From Euborellia annulipes (Eukaryota > Arthropoda > Insecta > Dermaptera > Anisolabididae): 64,000 nucleotides of DNA. The notes below the pieces were generated by a model, which ran no database searches, had not been told where the DNA came from, and saw only the letters and a program-made list of their open reading frames with translations. Positions 1 to 11,104 of this stretch are shown here, piece by piece. The stretch lies in contig JAKCPI010005087.1 of NCBI GenBank assembly GCA_023213315.1, forward strand, positions 1 to 64,000, in the 5' to 3' direction. The number at the start of each line of letters is the position of its first letter. The first letter of the stretch is position 1. The position numbers were made by a program, and so were the translations under genes.

Positions 1-513
1 AAATCAAACTAATTAATTTTTAACGAATAATTTATATGAAAATTTTTCCAATTGTCATCTATTACTGCTGATACATTGTCAGTGTTTATCTTAAGACATT
101 GATTGGCGTAGCAACAAAAAAAAAAAAAAAAAGAGATTTTGGGGGTTCAAAACCCCCCCCCACTCCCCAAAGGATCCAATTCAAGATTACATATTTAAGC
201 TATAAGTACATAAAATTTAATCAATTAGGTTATATCTAAAAAGTATTTTAAAACAATATAATTTTGTTTAATAGGACTGTAATTTTACATTCTATTCATA
301 CGTGATATAAGCGAAAAACAAATTTTTTTTTTACTTTCTCTTAGCTATATTTGTAATATAGGCTAATATATATAAATTATATTAAAAAAAAAAATTTAAT
401 AATTTCTCTCTTGTTATTTTTCTAAATATTAAAAGAAAATAAAATGAATATATTATTATCTCCTTAAAAAAAAGAAGAAAAAAATAAATATATTCAGGAT
501 AATAATAATAATT
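1..513. other. AT-rich intergenic sequence with a possible hAT end
   Basis: Low-complexity A+T-rich DNA with no open frame of note. Around 103-175 the string TTGGCGTAGCAAC is followed by a long A run and G and C homopolymers, which resembles the left end of hAT MITEs elsewhere in the window. No partner end or target duplication was found. Confidence 0.3.
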
Positions 514-821
514 AAGGTCCGACCGAAACAAGATTTTCAGCCGAAACCGAAACCGAAAAAAAATATCATATCATTTTAACTTTTATTTTTTGAAATTTTT
601 TTTTCCCATCCCGTGAAAATCATTTTCCCTTTTTTTTTAAGGGAGACTAAATTTTTTTCTCACTCAAGTGGAAATTTTTGACCTTTTTTTTTTTTGCATG
701 CGAGTCTCATCCCATCTTTTTTCAGACTCAGGTTTCGGCTACTTTTTGGCCGAAACCGAAACTACGGCCGAAACCAGGATTTTTGGCCGAAACTGGCCTA
801 AACCATATTCGGTCGGTTCCT
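514..821. mobile_element. Inverted-repeat MITE built of CCGAAACC motifs
   Basis: The ends are inverted copies: AGGTCCGACCGAA on the left and TTCGGTCGGTTCCT on the right. Both halves carry repeated CCGAAACCGAAAC motifs that can pair with each other. The flanks are TAA/AAT simple repeats, so the target duplication cannot be read. No coding capacity. The superfamily is not assigned. Confidence 0.6.
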
Positions 822-1001
822 AATAATAATATAAAATTTTTTGGAAAATAAATTTTTATTATTATAATAATTTATTATTATTGTAATTTTTTTTCCAATT
901 GCTCTTATAATAAGTGATGTGTTCAAAAAAAAAAAGAAATTTAACTTTCTTGGTATAACTTATATCTTCTAATCAAGATTAAATAACTCCAATTTTAGAA
1001 A

Positions 1002-1707
1002 TAGAAGACACTTTTTTGGCATAAATCGTGGTTTATTTTAACAAATAATAATACAAAAAGTGTTATTAATTTTACAATAAAATACAACATTTCGGTTGCT
1101 ATTTCTGCAGCCGTCATCAGATCGATGCATTCATTTTGAACAATCAACACTGAGTGTTAGGTGTTGACTTTGGTGTTAATAATTGGTAATATGAAGTGAG
1201 CAACGCATATATATGAACAAAGTGAGGTTGTCTATGAAGGTAAGCGAGGCGAAGTTAGTCACGCATGTAAATAATACCAACATCACCACCTAACCCTTAG
1301 ATTGTGGTCATCAGGGGCGTATATAAGGGGGGCGAGGGGCCCCCCCCCCGAAATTTCCCAAACACATATACATATATAGGGATATACAGACATCAGCGCA
1401 ACAAATTTTTCTGCAGGGTGGAAAACTTTGATTCCGCAAAAGAAAAAATGTTCCGCAAAAAATTTCGTGTGAAAAAAAATTTAGTTTCTTAAAAAAAACA
1501 TTTTTTTCAAAAAAATTTTTTGAGTTCGGGCCCCCCCCCCCCGAAAAAAATTTCTATATACGCCCCCCTGGTGGTCATTGTTCAGAGTGAATGTATCTAC
1601 CTGATGAAGGCTGCAGAATTAGCAGCCGAGTCGTTGTATTTTAATGTAATTAATAATTCTGCTTATATAATTATTTGCTAAAATAAACCCTGTATTTCTA
1701 TAATATC
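1002..1707. mobile_element. Foldback element (FB-B group), interrupted by a hAT MITE
   Basis: The left arm (about 1002-1150) and right arm (about 1579-1707) are inverted copies. Both carry GTTTATTTTA-rCAAATAAT, AATAAAATACAAC or its diverged partner, TCGGnTGCT and CTGCAGCC..TCATCAG. The same family is at 62877-63940, in the same arm order. It is split by the hAT element at 1312-1570, which must be younger. No protein is encoded. Arm limits are judged by eye. Confidence 0.65.
1312..1570. mobile_element. Non-autonomous hAT element with 8-bp TSD
   Basis: It starts CAGGGGCGTATATA and ends TATATACGCCCCCCTG, a typical hAT inverted terminal repeat. The flanking GTGGTCAT at 1304-1311 and 1571-1578 is an exact 8-bp target duplication, diagnostic of hAT transposition. 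The interior is G/C homopolymers plus AT-rich sequence and has no transposase. A near-identical relative is at 55221-55463. Confidence 0.9.
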
Positions 1708-3172
1708 TCTTTATCTTATTCCTTAATAGTATTAATCTTTTTTTTGGCTCCCCGATAAATTTAATATATTTATTTATATTTACAAAACACTTATGGTTAC
1801 GATTAGTTCTGTTTCACTAAAAGACAGAATTGAAATAAAAAAATTTTGTAGTTGGAAAAAAAGAACGAACAAATTTTTCTTAAAAATTTTAAAATAATAT
1901 ATTCTCAAATGTATAAGATTTTTATATTTATGGAGGAGCCCCCCCCCCCTGAAGGAGTAGACCCTTGCTACACAAATAGACAGGCGCACATTAAAATGTG
2001 TAATTAATACATTTTATTTATTTATTAAGATTTTTATTTTGCATATCTGGGGTAAATAATAAGTTGATATTTTTGTATTTCTCCTCACCTGTTATTTATT
2101 CTCTCGTTTTAAAAGAATTCATCCGAAAAATTAGAAATACGAGAGGATATAAACCTAATTTTTCCATCCCCGTCTTTCTATTTGTTTTCAATTTAATTTA
2201 TCTTGAGGTTTTCTTAACTTGCTTAATTAAAATTAAATCTTAAACAGAGAAAATTTTTTATCCCCTTTGATATTAGACCTCAAATATACGTAGATGATGT
2301 TTCAATTGTTTTTTTTTTTTTGATTTTTTTTTCTTTTATAAAATAAATTTAAAGATTTTCGATAAAGTTGTTTTTTTTTGTTTGATATAATTTATTCCAG
2401 TTCGATAATTTCAATATATTTTCCTTAATTTAAACCTCTTTTTATTTTTATACCCTAAACTCCACTGATGTTTTTATATTTTTTTTTATTAATTTCTTCT
2501 CCTCATTTATTTTATTAAATATTCGTCTTCTGGCCTCTCAAAAAGATGTTATTCATTATTAATTTAATTAATTATTAGACGTTTCAGAAATACGATTCAA
2601 TTAGGCTTTCAATTTAATGTATTCCTTTTTATAATTAAAAGCATTTTATTCTCATAAAATAATTCTAATTTATAATTTAATAATTATTTAATGGATTCTA
2701 AATAAAATAAAAAAAAATGTATAATTAATTTTAAACGTTTAACAAAAGATTTTTTAAATAACATTAAAAAAAATGAATTTTTTATTTTCTACTAAATGTT
2801 TAAATATTAACTCAAATTAGGAATTTATTAATTTTAAAAAGCCAGAGTCTTAGAGTTAACTTTTGATAAAAGAAAAAATAAATATTATTGACAAAATAGA
2901 CAATGAGTGGTCGCAATTTTATAAAAAAGCTATTTTCCTCTTTTTAGTTAATTTTTTTAATTACTTTTTCTATTGACCCAAATTTGGTGCAAGCTGTGCT
3001 AGTTGATTCGTAGATAAAATACATAAACATACCCAGGAAATTTGGTGCTTCAACCCTCCTCCGTGCGTGTATCACATCTTTCCAAAAACTACTTAAATTC
3101 AGAGGACCTCAAATCGCATTTTAGCAGCTTAAAGAAAAATTTCGATTTTTTTACGATTACATTAACTTAACC
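1708..3172. other. AT-rich intergenic sequence, no feature seen
   Basis: About 1.5 kb of A+T-rich sequence without recognisable gene or repeat ends. A C run at 1940-1949 may be a hAT remnant but has no matching partner. The word AAATTTGGTGC occurs twice (near 2980 and 3038), without further structure. Confidence 0.5.
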
Positions 3173-3676
3173 CATAGGCGCCGGAACTGGGGAGTGGGGG
3201 AGGGCAAGGGTACATTGCTCCCCCCTGGCATCCTACAGGAGGGGGCAGGGGGGGCAAATTTTCTTCGTTTATTTCATTTATTTTTAAAAATGATACATTT
3301 TTACTTTTGAAAAAATAAAATCTTTAAAAAAAAAATTAAAAGAGTAAGAAATTCATTTTTTTCCAAAATATTTTATATAGACCCTATTAAATTTCTAATT
3401 TCTAAAAGCATTTTATATTGAATTTAAAGAAGAAAAATTAAAAATATTTATTTCCGTCAAATAGTATAAATATAGCCTAAAAAATTTTTTGATAAAATCA
3501 CTAGCAAATTTTTTAAAATTTTAATTTTATTAAAATTGTGATTTTATTTAAAATTTTTAAAGCTTTATAGTAGATTTGTTTTTATTTTATACTATTTGAA
3601 CATATTAAATTATTTTAATTTTCTAAAAAAAAATTTTTGCCCCCCCCCCTGATTCAAATTCGTTCCGGCGCCCCTG
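3173..3676. mobile_element. Non-autonomous hAT element, 504 bp
   Basis: It begins CATAGGCGCCGGAAC and ends GTTCCGGCGCCCCTG as inverted ends. The flanks ACTTAACC (3165-3172) and ACTTTACC (3677-3684) are an 8-bp target duplication with one mismatch, as expected for an older hAT insertion. The right 180 bp recur at 23335-23507. No transposase frame is visible. Confidence 0.85.
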
Positions 3677-3779
3677 ACTTTACCTACTCAACCTACGGTT
3701 GATGGGCAAGTGAAAAAGACCCAAAAAAAATTTTAGCTTTATTGTATAAGAAGTATAGAAAGTATTATTATTATTATTA

Positions 3780-4583
3780 TTATAATCTTCAAAAAATTCA
3801 ACCTCTAGATTTTGATAATTCTGAAGTATAGAATTACGTCCATGTTTATCTGTGGTCTCGATTATTAAAAACGCCAGATCTATGAAAAACGTTTTGTAAT
3901 TTTGTAATTATTCAAATGAAAATCTGATGGGATTAACGTATAGCACACAACTTTCTCTTCCCTTCGGTAATCGAAAGTTGTGTACTCTCACACCAGATTT
4001 TTTGTGTCGAGATATAAATTTATTTAGTTTCCCATAACAGCTTTGTTTCAAACTTTACCACATGCGTTTCATAAGTAAAAAAAAAAAAGTCAATTAATTC
4101 GAAATTTCCAAAGGCTCTGTGTATTTCAATTCTATTTATTCATAAATGTTGACTGCTTCAAATAAACTATGGGTGTAAAAAGTTCCAAAGGGGACCCCCC
4201 TTTTGAATCGAAATTTACATGCAAATCTTCAACATTGGCTTTATGGAAGAAAGAGCCGAAAAATGAATTTGAAAAATCGAAATTACTACATCACACCTTA
4301 GAGCCAATTTTGAGAAAATCGAAAAAAAAAAAAAAAAAAAAAAAAAAAACTGAAAAAGTACTTTTTTGTTCAAAAGCTTGTTTTAACTTTCCGGGAGGGT
4401 ACCTAACTTAAATATAAAATTTCAAATCCGTAGCTCATTTCCTTCATTTGCAAAAAGCACTTTTTTGGACTCAGGACTCAGAAAACGTGTAGGCCTATAT
4501 CTACCAAAATCTCGACATCGAATTTTTGGCATAATCGCAATCCTTCCTCACTATATACTTATATATGTAAGAGAAAGTAAAAA
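3780..4583. mobile_element. FB-A foldback copy, mostly right arm
   Basis: The central hairpin lies at 3946-4010, around the CACAACTTTCTCT word. It is followed by a full right arm ending in GTAAGAGAAAGTAA at about 4580. The left arm is reduced to a degenerate stretch near 3793-3830. A 28-bp A tract occupies 4322-4349. An 80-codon frame here (4169-4411) is a chance frame inside the arm. TAGGCCTA occurs at 4500-4507. Confidence 0.75.
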
Positions 4584-5342
4584 TGTCCAATAAAATGTAT
4601 TTAATTTTTAATTTTATTAGTAAAAATTAAGTAACAATTGAGAAGTTTGTCTCACGCCTTTCTTCCTTATATATATAGGGTAGGAGAAATTATAGGACCC
4701 CCCTCCCCACTTAAAAATTTCTGGTTTAAGGTCTATCAAAGACCTGTTTGTTGTTAACAAATTCTTTTCTGCCCCCTTAGCATCAATTGAAACTTTTTAT
4801 AGAAATGATATTAAATTAAATAAGACAATAAAAAAATTGAGGTCTCTTTATTTGATTTCATTTGTAAATATCTATTTTCTATTAAAAGCTCTGATGATGG
4901 AAGACGTGAAGAAGCCCTAGCAAAAGCTTTTTATTTTTTTTATATCATATCTAAGGGCTGCAATTATATTTTTCGAAATATATTGAGATAGAGTGAGAGA
5001 GAAAAATAACAAGTAAAAAAGAGAATCAACAAAAAATAATCAATAGAAGATATGAAATTTATTTTATATTAAAAAAATTTAATAAACGCCTTTATAGAGA
5101 GATGATTCACATCTAAGCAATATTTTCTCACCAAATGGCTTTGCTTAATTGACTTTTTTTTTTGTTGGAATATTCTTAAAACGAATCATTTACCTATAGT
5201 AAAACATACAGCTATTTTCAGAATATATTTAATAAATTATTATAATAGTGATTGAATCAAAACTAATTTTTAATTATATTACTATTTCATAAATGAAAAA
5301 TTATTTTCAAAATGCTTTATCGTAGAATGACCATTTGCCTGT
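4584..5342. other. AT-rich intergenic sequence
   Basis: No gene seen. TATATATAGGGTAGGAGAAA at about 4669-4688 resembles an FB-A right terminus on its own. The rest is A+T-rich and unstructured to the eye. Confidence 0.45.
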
Positions 5343-5600
5343 TTGATCTTCATTAAACTGTTCTGCGAAATTCGAGACATAATTCCTGCATCCGAACATA
5401 ACTTCCGTTTTTCCCTATACACCCTCCGATTTCGGAGAAGAACACCTTTCTTATTTCCATCATTTTCGTTAATTTTATGGCCAGGAATTGGGTTAAAAAC
5501 GGAATATTTTAGTATTACAATTTCTTTTAGTGAGGTGAAAAGTTCAAAAACGAATATTTGTAGCCAAGAGATAGATTTGGGGGAGGATTTTCCGCCTTAA
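5343..5600 (+). other. 85-codon open stretch of unknown status
   Basis: An open frame in sequence slightly less AT-rich than its surroundings. It carries no recognised motif, no good splice signals and no matching copy in the window. It could be unique host sequence or a decayed element; I would not call it a gene. Confidence 0.15.
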
Positions 5601-5802
5601 TTTCATTTCTAAATTAAAATTATATTCCCAAATTCACATGTTCTTTGATAATAGGGGTTAAAATAACTCCTTGTAATTTCAAAAAATATTATAACACAGA
5701 AAAGATCGGTAGAAAATCGATCTTGTTACAGTGAGTAAAGATCTTCCAGTTGATTTAAATCTAGGGTAGTTTTTATTAACAAAGAATTTTGTGATCCCCA
5801 TT

Positions 5803-5880
5803 CAAGGGCGGATACAAGGGGAGGGAGGTAAATTAGGTAATTACCTCCCGCCTTCCAGGATTTGAGAACAATTTTTTTTT
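5803..5880 (+). mobile_element. hAT-like left end, fragment
   Basis: CAAGGGCGGATACAAGGGG followed by G-rich then AT-rich sequence matches the style of hAT MITE left ends here. No right end or duplication was found, so it is a truncated remnant. Confidence 0.45.
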
Positions 5881-5944
5881 TGGGAATTAAATTTTATTTT
5901 TAATATTTAAAAATTTTTAAATTTGATTTGTATATATATATATT

Positions 5945-6170
5945 TTACTTTCTCTTACCTACATTTATATATAATATTGCGATCTTGTTAAAAATTCGAT
6001 GTCGAGGATATTGATGGAAATATTCGTTTTGGGACTCCCTGATTCCAAAAAAAAAAAAAAATGTTCTGTTAGCGTGTATGTTCAAATCTATAATATTTCG
6101 ACACAAAAAATGTGTTAGACAATTAGAGAATGCAACTTTAAATTACCGAAAATAAAAGAAAATTGTGTGA
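5945..6170 (+). mobile_element. FB-A foldback, truncated left arm plus centre
   Basis: It starts with the intact terminus TTACTTTCTCTTACC, runs through AAAATTCGATGTCGAG, then jumps by internal deletion to the centre (TTTCGACACAAAAAATG, then TTACCGAAA). The right arm is missing. Confidence 0.7.
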
Positions 6171-6362
6171 TGTGGGGACCTGGCAAAAATATTTACCCCC
6201 CCTTAATATTTAATATTTCATGATATATACAATATTTTCAAAACTAATCCGTCTTCCCTTTAATATACTAATTCGATCACAAGGGGTTAACGCTGTTAAC
6301 TTAATCGATTTACCAATGTATATTATAATTTCTTAAAATTAAACATTTTTATTAGTAAAATA

Positions 6363-6601
6363 ATTAGGATTTTCTATTTAACTGTGGTTTATTTGTAAAA
6401 AATACAACGTTTTGGCGACTCATTCTGTGGCCTTCTTCAGGTACAATTCAGCTAAAATCACAAAGGTTGTTACATCGGTAACAACAACAATCTATACACA
6501 GATGTAACAACCTTTGTGATCTTAGCTGACTTGCACCTGAAGAAGGGCCGAAACGTTGTAATTTTTACAAATAACCCACAGTTAAACAAAAAATCTAAAT
6601 C
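6363..6601. mobile_element. Foldback MITE (FB-B group)
   Basis: Two arms of about 105 bp are inverted copies. They include AACTGTGGTTTATTTGTA, TACAACGTTTTGG and CTTCTTCAGGT on the left, and the matching ACCTGAAGAAGG and CCGAAACGTTGTA on the right. The centre is an inner hairpin around ACAAAGGTTGTTACAT. The whole element is nearly one palindrome with no coding capacity. Confidence 0.75.
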
Positions 6602-7438
6602 TTTTACTAATGATAACAACTGTGAAAGCCTAAACTCCAAAATTAAATATTTTTAATTAATCTTTTCTTAATGTTAGTATGAATTTTCTATGTGGAATGC
6701 TTGAAAGATATTATATTTCTATTACGTTGTTTATTAACAGAGTGAATAATATAATTACTGGTATACGTTGCAAGATGTTTTTTCATAACAAGATAAAAAT
6801 ATTATATTAAATTAAAGGTAAATAAACAACCCTGTTCTAGATGGTTAAAAAATTTTCAATAAAGAAAAAAATTAAAATAAGTGACTGTATGAAACCAAAT
6901 AATAAATGCTCTATCGTCTAAAGGTAACATTTATGCCCAAAGTTTACATCTTACAAGTAATTAAACAGACGAGTTTTTAAGCCGATTACTAAAAGTCTAA
7001 TAAATAATTTCCAACAGGTTGCTAAATGTGTTTCATTATTTTTAAAATGCCATTTTAAATATAAACTACATACATATATGTAAATTGAAATACTTATTTA
7101 TATAATAGTGATTAACAAGGCTCCCCCGCCCCCCTGTCCTCGAAATCTCTAAATTAAATAAATAAAATGATGAGAGGAAAGGCAGAGGCAGTCAAAAAGA
7201 AAATGCTCTTTTTTCTTGGATATCTTTCAGTGCATTTATTTATGCTATTGCACATCTTCAGTCCTTTCTATAAAAACGTACATCTATAGCCTATATATAA
7301 ACATGAAATGGGAAAAATGTATGTATGTATATGTTCTATAGAAATCCACAATTTTCAATGAATCTATTTGAAATTAAGTACACATATAGTACATGAATCT
7401 GGGAGTAATAATTTGAATTTCTTAAATATTTTAGAAAA
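6602..7438. other. AT-rich intergenic sequence, no feature seen
   Basis: No open frames or recognisable repeat ends. A GC-rich blip at 7120-7140 (CTCCCCCGCCCCCC) may be the end of a hAT remnant but is isolated. Confidence 0.5.
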
Positions 7439-7690
7439 TTAATTATAATCAAATTTCTTCAATATGGGAAGACAAAAACTACAAGTTGGCTTGAAAATTA
7501 GAGAGCGTCCTTTGTGCTCTGTGACCAGCTTTCTGGTTGTACGACTATGCGCTGTGACAGGAGCTACGCAGCAGTTTAAAAAAAAAAGAAGAGAGGACGC
7601 ATACGAGTGACTCTTCAAACAGTCATAAATACGCGCTTTTGTGCTGTGGCCAGTCGGTACCCTCAATTGAACTGAAGATCCTTCCTTAAC
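7439..7690. other. Lower-AT island with overlapping short open frames
   Basis: A stretch noticeably less AT-rich than its flanks. The plus strand is open from ATG at 7464 to TGA at 7610 (48 codons), and the minus strand is open for 75 codons. Neither shows a known domain. A loosely repeated GTGCTCTGTGACCAG / GTGCTGTGGCCAG word suggests a repeat rather than a gene. Confidence 0.2.
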
Positions 7691-7734
7691 ATCTTAACAC
7701 TTGCATTGCAACAAAAAGTATCCCAAATTGGCAA

Positions 7735-7835
7735 TATACTTGCTAGCCTCCGGCGATCAAGGAGGTCCAGGAGGCTCAGCCCCCTGGCTAGGCGAGAAGC
7801 CCGCCCAAGGAGGGCTTTGCGACTATATCTTTATT
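7735..7835 (+). repeat. GC-rich hairpin repeat, copy 1
   Basis: This GC-rich block, including CCCTGGCTAGGCGAGAAGC and CCGCCCAAGGAGGGC, is related to 52835-52905, where CCTCTGGTTAGGCCCGAAGC and GCCCGCTGAAGGCGGGC occupy the same order. Both end in an ATTAAAA-type tail. The GCCCGCnnAAGGnGGGC part forms a short stem-loop. Its family was not recognised. Confidence 0.5.
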
Positions 7836-8600
7836 AAAACATACATGGATACACAACAATGTAACCAATATGGATTACTCACAATTATTATTTATGTCTT
7901 AGGACGGTTGCTTATATTCTATTCAGCCAGCAAATTGATTACTATTTAGGATATTTTTTCTTGCATGCAAGCGTGCTCTAGACCAGGGGGTGGCCAAACC
8001 AAATGATCTTGGGGTATATTTTATTAATTTACTCTATTAATATTTAAATCTTTAGAGTGACCATTGACTTTCATTATAAGCCCGTTTGACAATATATACA
8101 TATTTTATTGTTATCAGAACAGAAACTCCTCAACCACGCTGATTTTTCAGCAAGGATGTAGGAAGGGGAAAAATAAAAAAAACAAAGTTTTTTATTTAAA
8201 CAGAGCAGATTCGGAGGTACCTACCATTTTCGTTTTTTTAAATTAATAAGTATTTGGTTAAAAAATATATTTTATATTCTCTAAAATTTATTAATTTAAG
8301 GCGGAGTATTCCTCTCCCTGAAAATTTAAAAAAAAAATAAGAAAATAAAAAAGTAACTTATATATAACTTTTATATTGAAGTGAACAAACATTTTCTCAG
8401 TCATGACCATCAATTCTATTAGCAATTGCTGGTCCATCTTTCCTACTTTAAAAGAGAGATATTTAACATAAAACGATTATAATAAAATAAACAATTGGTA
8501 ATAAAATGCCACCGAAATTGTCAACTTTACAGTAAATATAAACGATATTAGAAAGAATACTTAATAAAATATTAGATCAATAAAATTTTAAAATAACATT
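7836..8600. other. AT-rich sequence with an isolated hAT-like end
   Basis: CAGGGGGTGGCCAAACC at 7984-8000 resembles the CAG-G-GTTTTCCAA class of hAT ends but has no partner. Nothing else is recognised. A 60-codon frame at 8064 is unremarkable. Confidence 0.4.
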
Positions 8601-8938
8601 TTTTATATGAATTCTCTCCACGGGTCGTACGGACGGTAACACGAAGAGTGTATTTATATTTCTTATATTTTTTATATTTTATATAATTCTTATTAATCAA
8701 TTGACCTCATATTTCACTCTCTTCCACACACCTTAACTTCAAATGTCAGTCAAAAATTTACCTTTAACAATCTCAACTCACCCTCCACGGGTTCCTCCTC
8801 ACAGACGGATTCCCTCAAGGGTTAGTGTCTCATTTCGTTCCTATTTGCACTAACGTCCTTTGACTCTGTGAGACACTACATATATATATATATATATATA
8901 TAATTTCTTTATTATAATTGCGTGGCTGTATATAAAAT
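8601..8938. other. Moderate-GC stretch with (TA)n run
   Basis: CCACGGGTCGTACGGACGG and CCTCCACGGGTTCC are loosely repeated. TTAGTGTCTCA near 8822 and TGAGACACTA near 8867 form an inverted pair. A (TA)n tract covers 8877-8902. No gene was recognised. Confidence 0.4.
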
Positions 8939-9123
8939 CGTTCGTAATAGGAAGAGGTTAGCAGCCAAATAAAAAGAGCCTCTATTATTGAATAAACTCT
9001 TTAATCCGGACGTTTCGGCTGATGATGGCAGAGTGAACCTATGCCGAAACGTCCGGATTAAAGAGTTTATTCAATAATAGAGGCTCTTTTTATTTGGCTG
9101 CTAACCTCTTCCTATTACGAACG
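8939..9123. mobile_element. Perfect 81-bp-arm palindrome (FB-B group)
   Basis: Arms 8939-9019 and 9043-9123 are exact reverse complements by direct comparison, around a 23-bp loop. The inner end of each arm is CGTTTCGGC. The arm body AAGAGGTTAGCAGCCAAAT also occurs diverged at 39581-39710. No mismatches means recent formation or active correction. No protein is encoded. Confidence 0.9.
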
Positions 9124-9394
9124 GGTATATAATTTCTTGTTTATTAAAAGTGTATCGGGTGTGCTTACTTAGAATCAATCTTTTATTTTTTTCTGCTCTT
9201 ATTTTTATAAGACAGCAATACAAACACATCTTCATTTGATGAGCTCGATATTTGAGGTGAACTTTTGAAGTTTGAGAGTCGTAGTGATAGATGATAAAAT
9301 GTTCAAACAATTCATCATCGAGACAAATAATAATATTAATAGAATGATTATTTTAAAATTAATTATTAATATTAAAATTTTTTTTATAATTATG

Positions 9395-9610
9395 CATACC
9401 ATTAAAGTACGGTATCCTTTTAGAAAGGAATTTCGTAAATGAGCCCGTCTATCAAATATAAGCTCGAAAGGGTTGAAACCTGTAGATTCATTAGGTGTAT
9501 TGTAAACAAAGGTACACTAGCAGAGGGAATTCAAGAACACCAGTTAAGGTAATCATGTGAATCAAAATTTAGTTGATATTCTCTGACTTAGACGTTCTCT
9601 AAGTACCTCA
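9395..9610 (-). pseudogene. Decayed Gypsy-type LTR retrotransposon integrase
   Basis: Reading the minus strand, the frame around 9500-9420 encodes NTPNESTGFNPFELIF. This matches the conserved AYNTT-H-STG-SPF-L-FG-R block near the end of the integrase core in Ty3/Gypsy-class elements. Upstream, broken by a stop and a frameshift, are EYQ and IPSA residues in the expected order. Downstream, NSFLK-YRT fits the usual spacer. No LTRs or other pol domains were found adjacent. A dead relic. Confidence 0.65.
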
Positions 9611-9735
9611 TTTTCATCAAGTATAATTTTTAATAAATAAAAATAAAAATATTTGGTGGTCGCACGCCTTCTTCTGAAAGTTGAAAACCTTGCTAAAAAT
9701 GTTAATTTTTAATAAATCTTTGAAACTTACCGTTT

Positions 9736-9893
9736 TTACTTTCTCTTACCTATGCATATATGTAATATATATATATAGAGAAAGTATTGGATTCATGTCA
9801 AAAATTCGATGTCGAGATTTTGATGGATATACACGTTTTGAGGTCCCCTGAATCCAAAAAAGTGGTTTTCGCGACATGGTCTGTCTGTCTGTC

Positions 9894-9924
<31 letters not shown>

Positions 9925-10717
9925 CTGTGAACAAAATATCTCAAGAACGAAAAGAGCTAGGAAGCTGAAATTTTATATTTAAGTTAGGCACCCCCATGGG
10001 ACGTGACACGAAGCTTTTGAACAAAATCGACCAAAAAGTACTAGTACTTTACTGATGCACTTTTTCAGTTTTTTTCGATTCTCTCAAAATTTGCTCCAAC
10101 GATTTTTTTTAAAATTCATATATCAACTATTTTTTAGTTGCTCTTTAAAATGTATATTCTCATTTTGTGATTGAAATCTTCTGAAGACCACTTTACTCTT
10201 GTTCTCCATAGAAAAGATAGGAGAAATGGTTGCCATGGTATCAAAATATAAACATTTTGCCATACTTATAAATTTTACATCTTGAAATCAATTGTACCCT
10301 ACTGTCGGAAACTAAATACATGTCGACACAAAAAATCTGGTGTGACAAGCACAGTACACAACTTTCGATTACCGAAGGTAAGAGAAAGTTGTGTGCTGTG
10401 CGCCAGTCACACCAGATTTTTAATTTAATTTTTAATGTATTAAATTTATGTTTATTTTTGAAAAGCTACAAAGCTGGTTTTGCAGTAATAATGACATATG
10501 TTAAAATTTTACGTATTACAAGATCATTTAAATGAAAATTTTATATGAAAAAATCTGTCCACACACACACACACACAGACCAATTTGCGGGACCCACTTT
10601 TTTGGACTCAGGGGACCTCAAAACATGTATATCCATCAAAATCTCGACATCGAATTTTTGACATGATCGCAATACTTTCTCTCTCTATATATTTCATATA
10701 TAGGGTAAGAGAAAGTA
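9736..10717. mobile_element. FB-A foldback, both termini present, right arm shortened
   Basis: The best-bounded copy of the family, with TTACTTTCTCTTACC at 9736 and GGTAAGAGAAAGTAA ending 10717. The left arm is full length (about 640 bp) up to the central hairpin at 10355-10410 (CACAACTTTCG..AGAAAGTTGTG). The right arm is cut down to the terminal 160 bp. Conserved landmarks are ATTCGATGTCGAGATTTTGA, the TCTGTCTG/GTGT run and GGTTGCCATGGTA. Short frames here (9746-9934, 10320-10535) are chance. Confidence 0.85.
9880..9928 (+). repeat. (GTCT)n(GT)n microsatellite inside FB-A
   Basis: CTGTCTGTCTGTCTGTCTGT grades into a GT run. The same position in other FB-A arms carries similar runs, so the element itself supplies the seed. 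Confidence 0.9.
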
Positions 10718-11104
10718 AAAATTATAATTAAATTATTACTTTCATCACATTCCACATTTAATTAAATATTATATAATTACCTTTTATTACACAATCCCTT
10801 ATATAACTCCAGACTACAAAAATATTTTTACTATATTTTCTACTATTTTTTTCCTCACAAGTTCATTTTAACAGTATAACATTAATTTAGCTAATTATAA
10901 TAATATTTTTCCTTTAAAATAAAAATTATTTTTTATAGAGTAGGGTAAAATTGATTAAGGTCCCTCAAAGGTAATCCCTACCACTTTGATTGAGCTAGTG
11001 AAGGAGGGTTCATATTTTGAGTTTGCTTGAACAATCACCCGGAAACAAATTAGACTCGACACATTTTTATTACAACGCTTTTATTAACTTGCTTTCCTGT
11101 TTTT
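10718..11104. other. AT-rich flank leading into the satellite
   Basis: Plain AT-rich sequence, then a lower-AT segment at 10940-11100 with GGTCCCTCAAAGG and CACCCGGAAAC. ACAACGCTTTTAT at 11072-11084 recurs beyond the array at 15953 and, inverted, at 16373, suggesting that the array and its flanks form one larger element. Confidence 0.45.

Noticed and set aside
8064..8246. 60-codon frame as a small gene
   Set aside because: AT-driven composition, no start context, splice signals or recognised domain.
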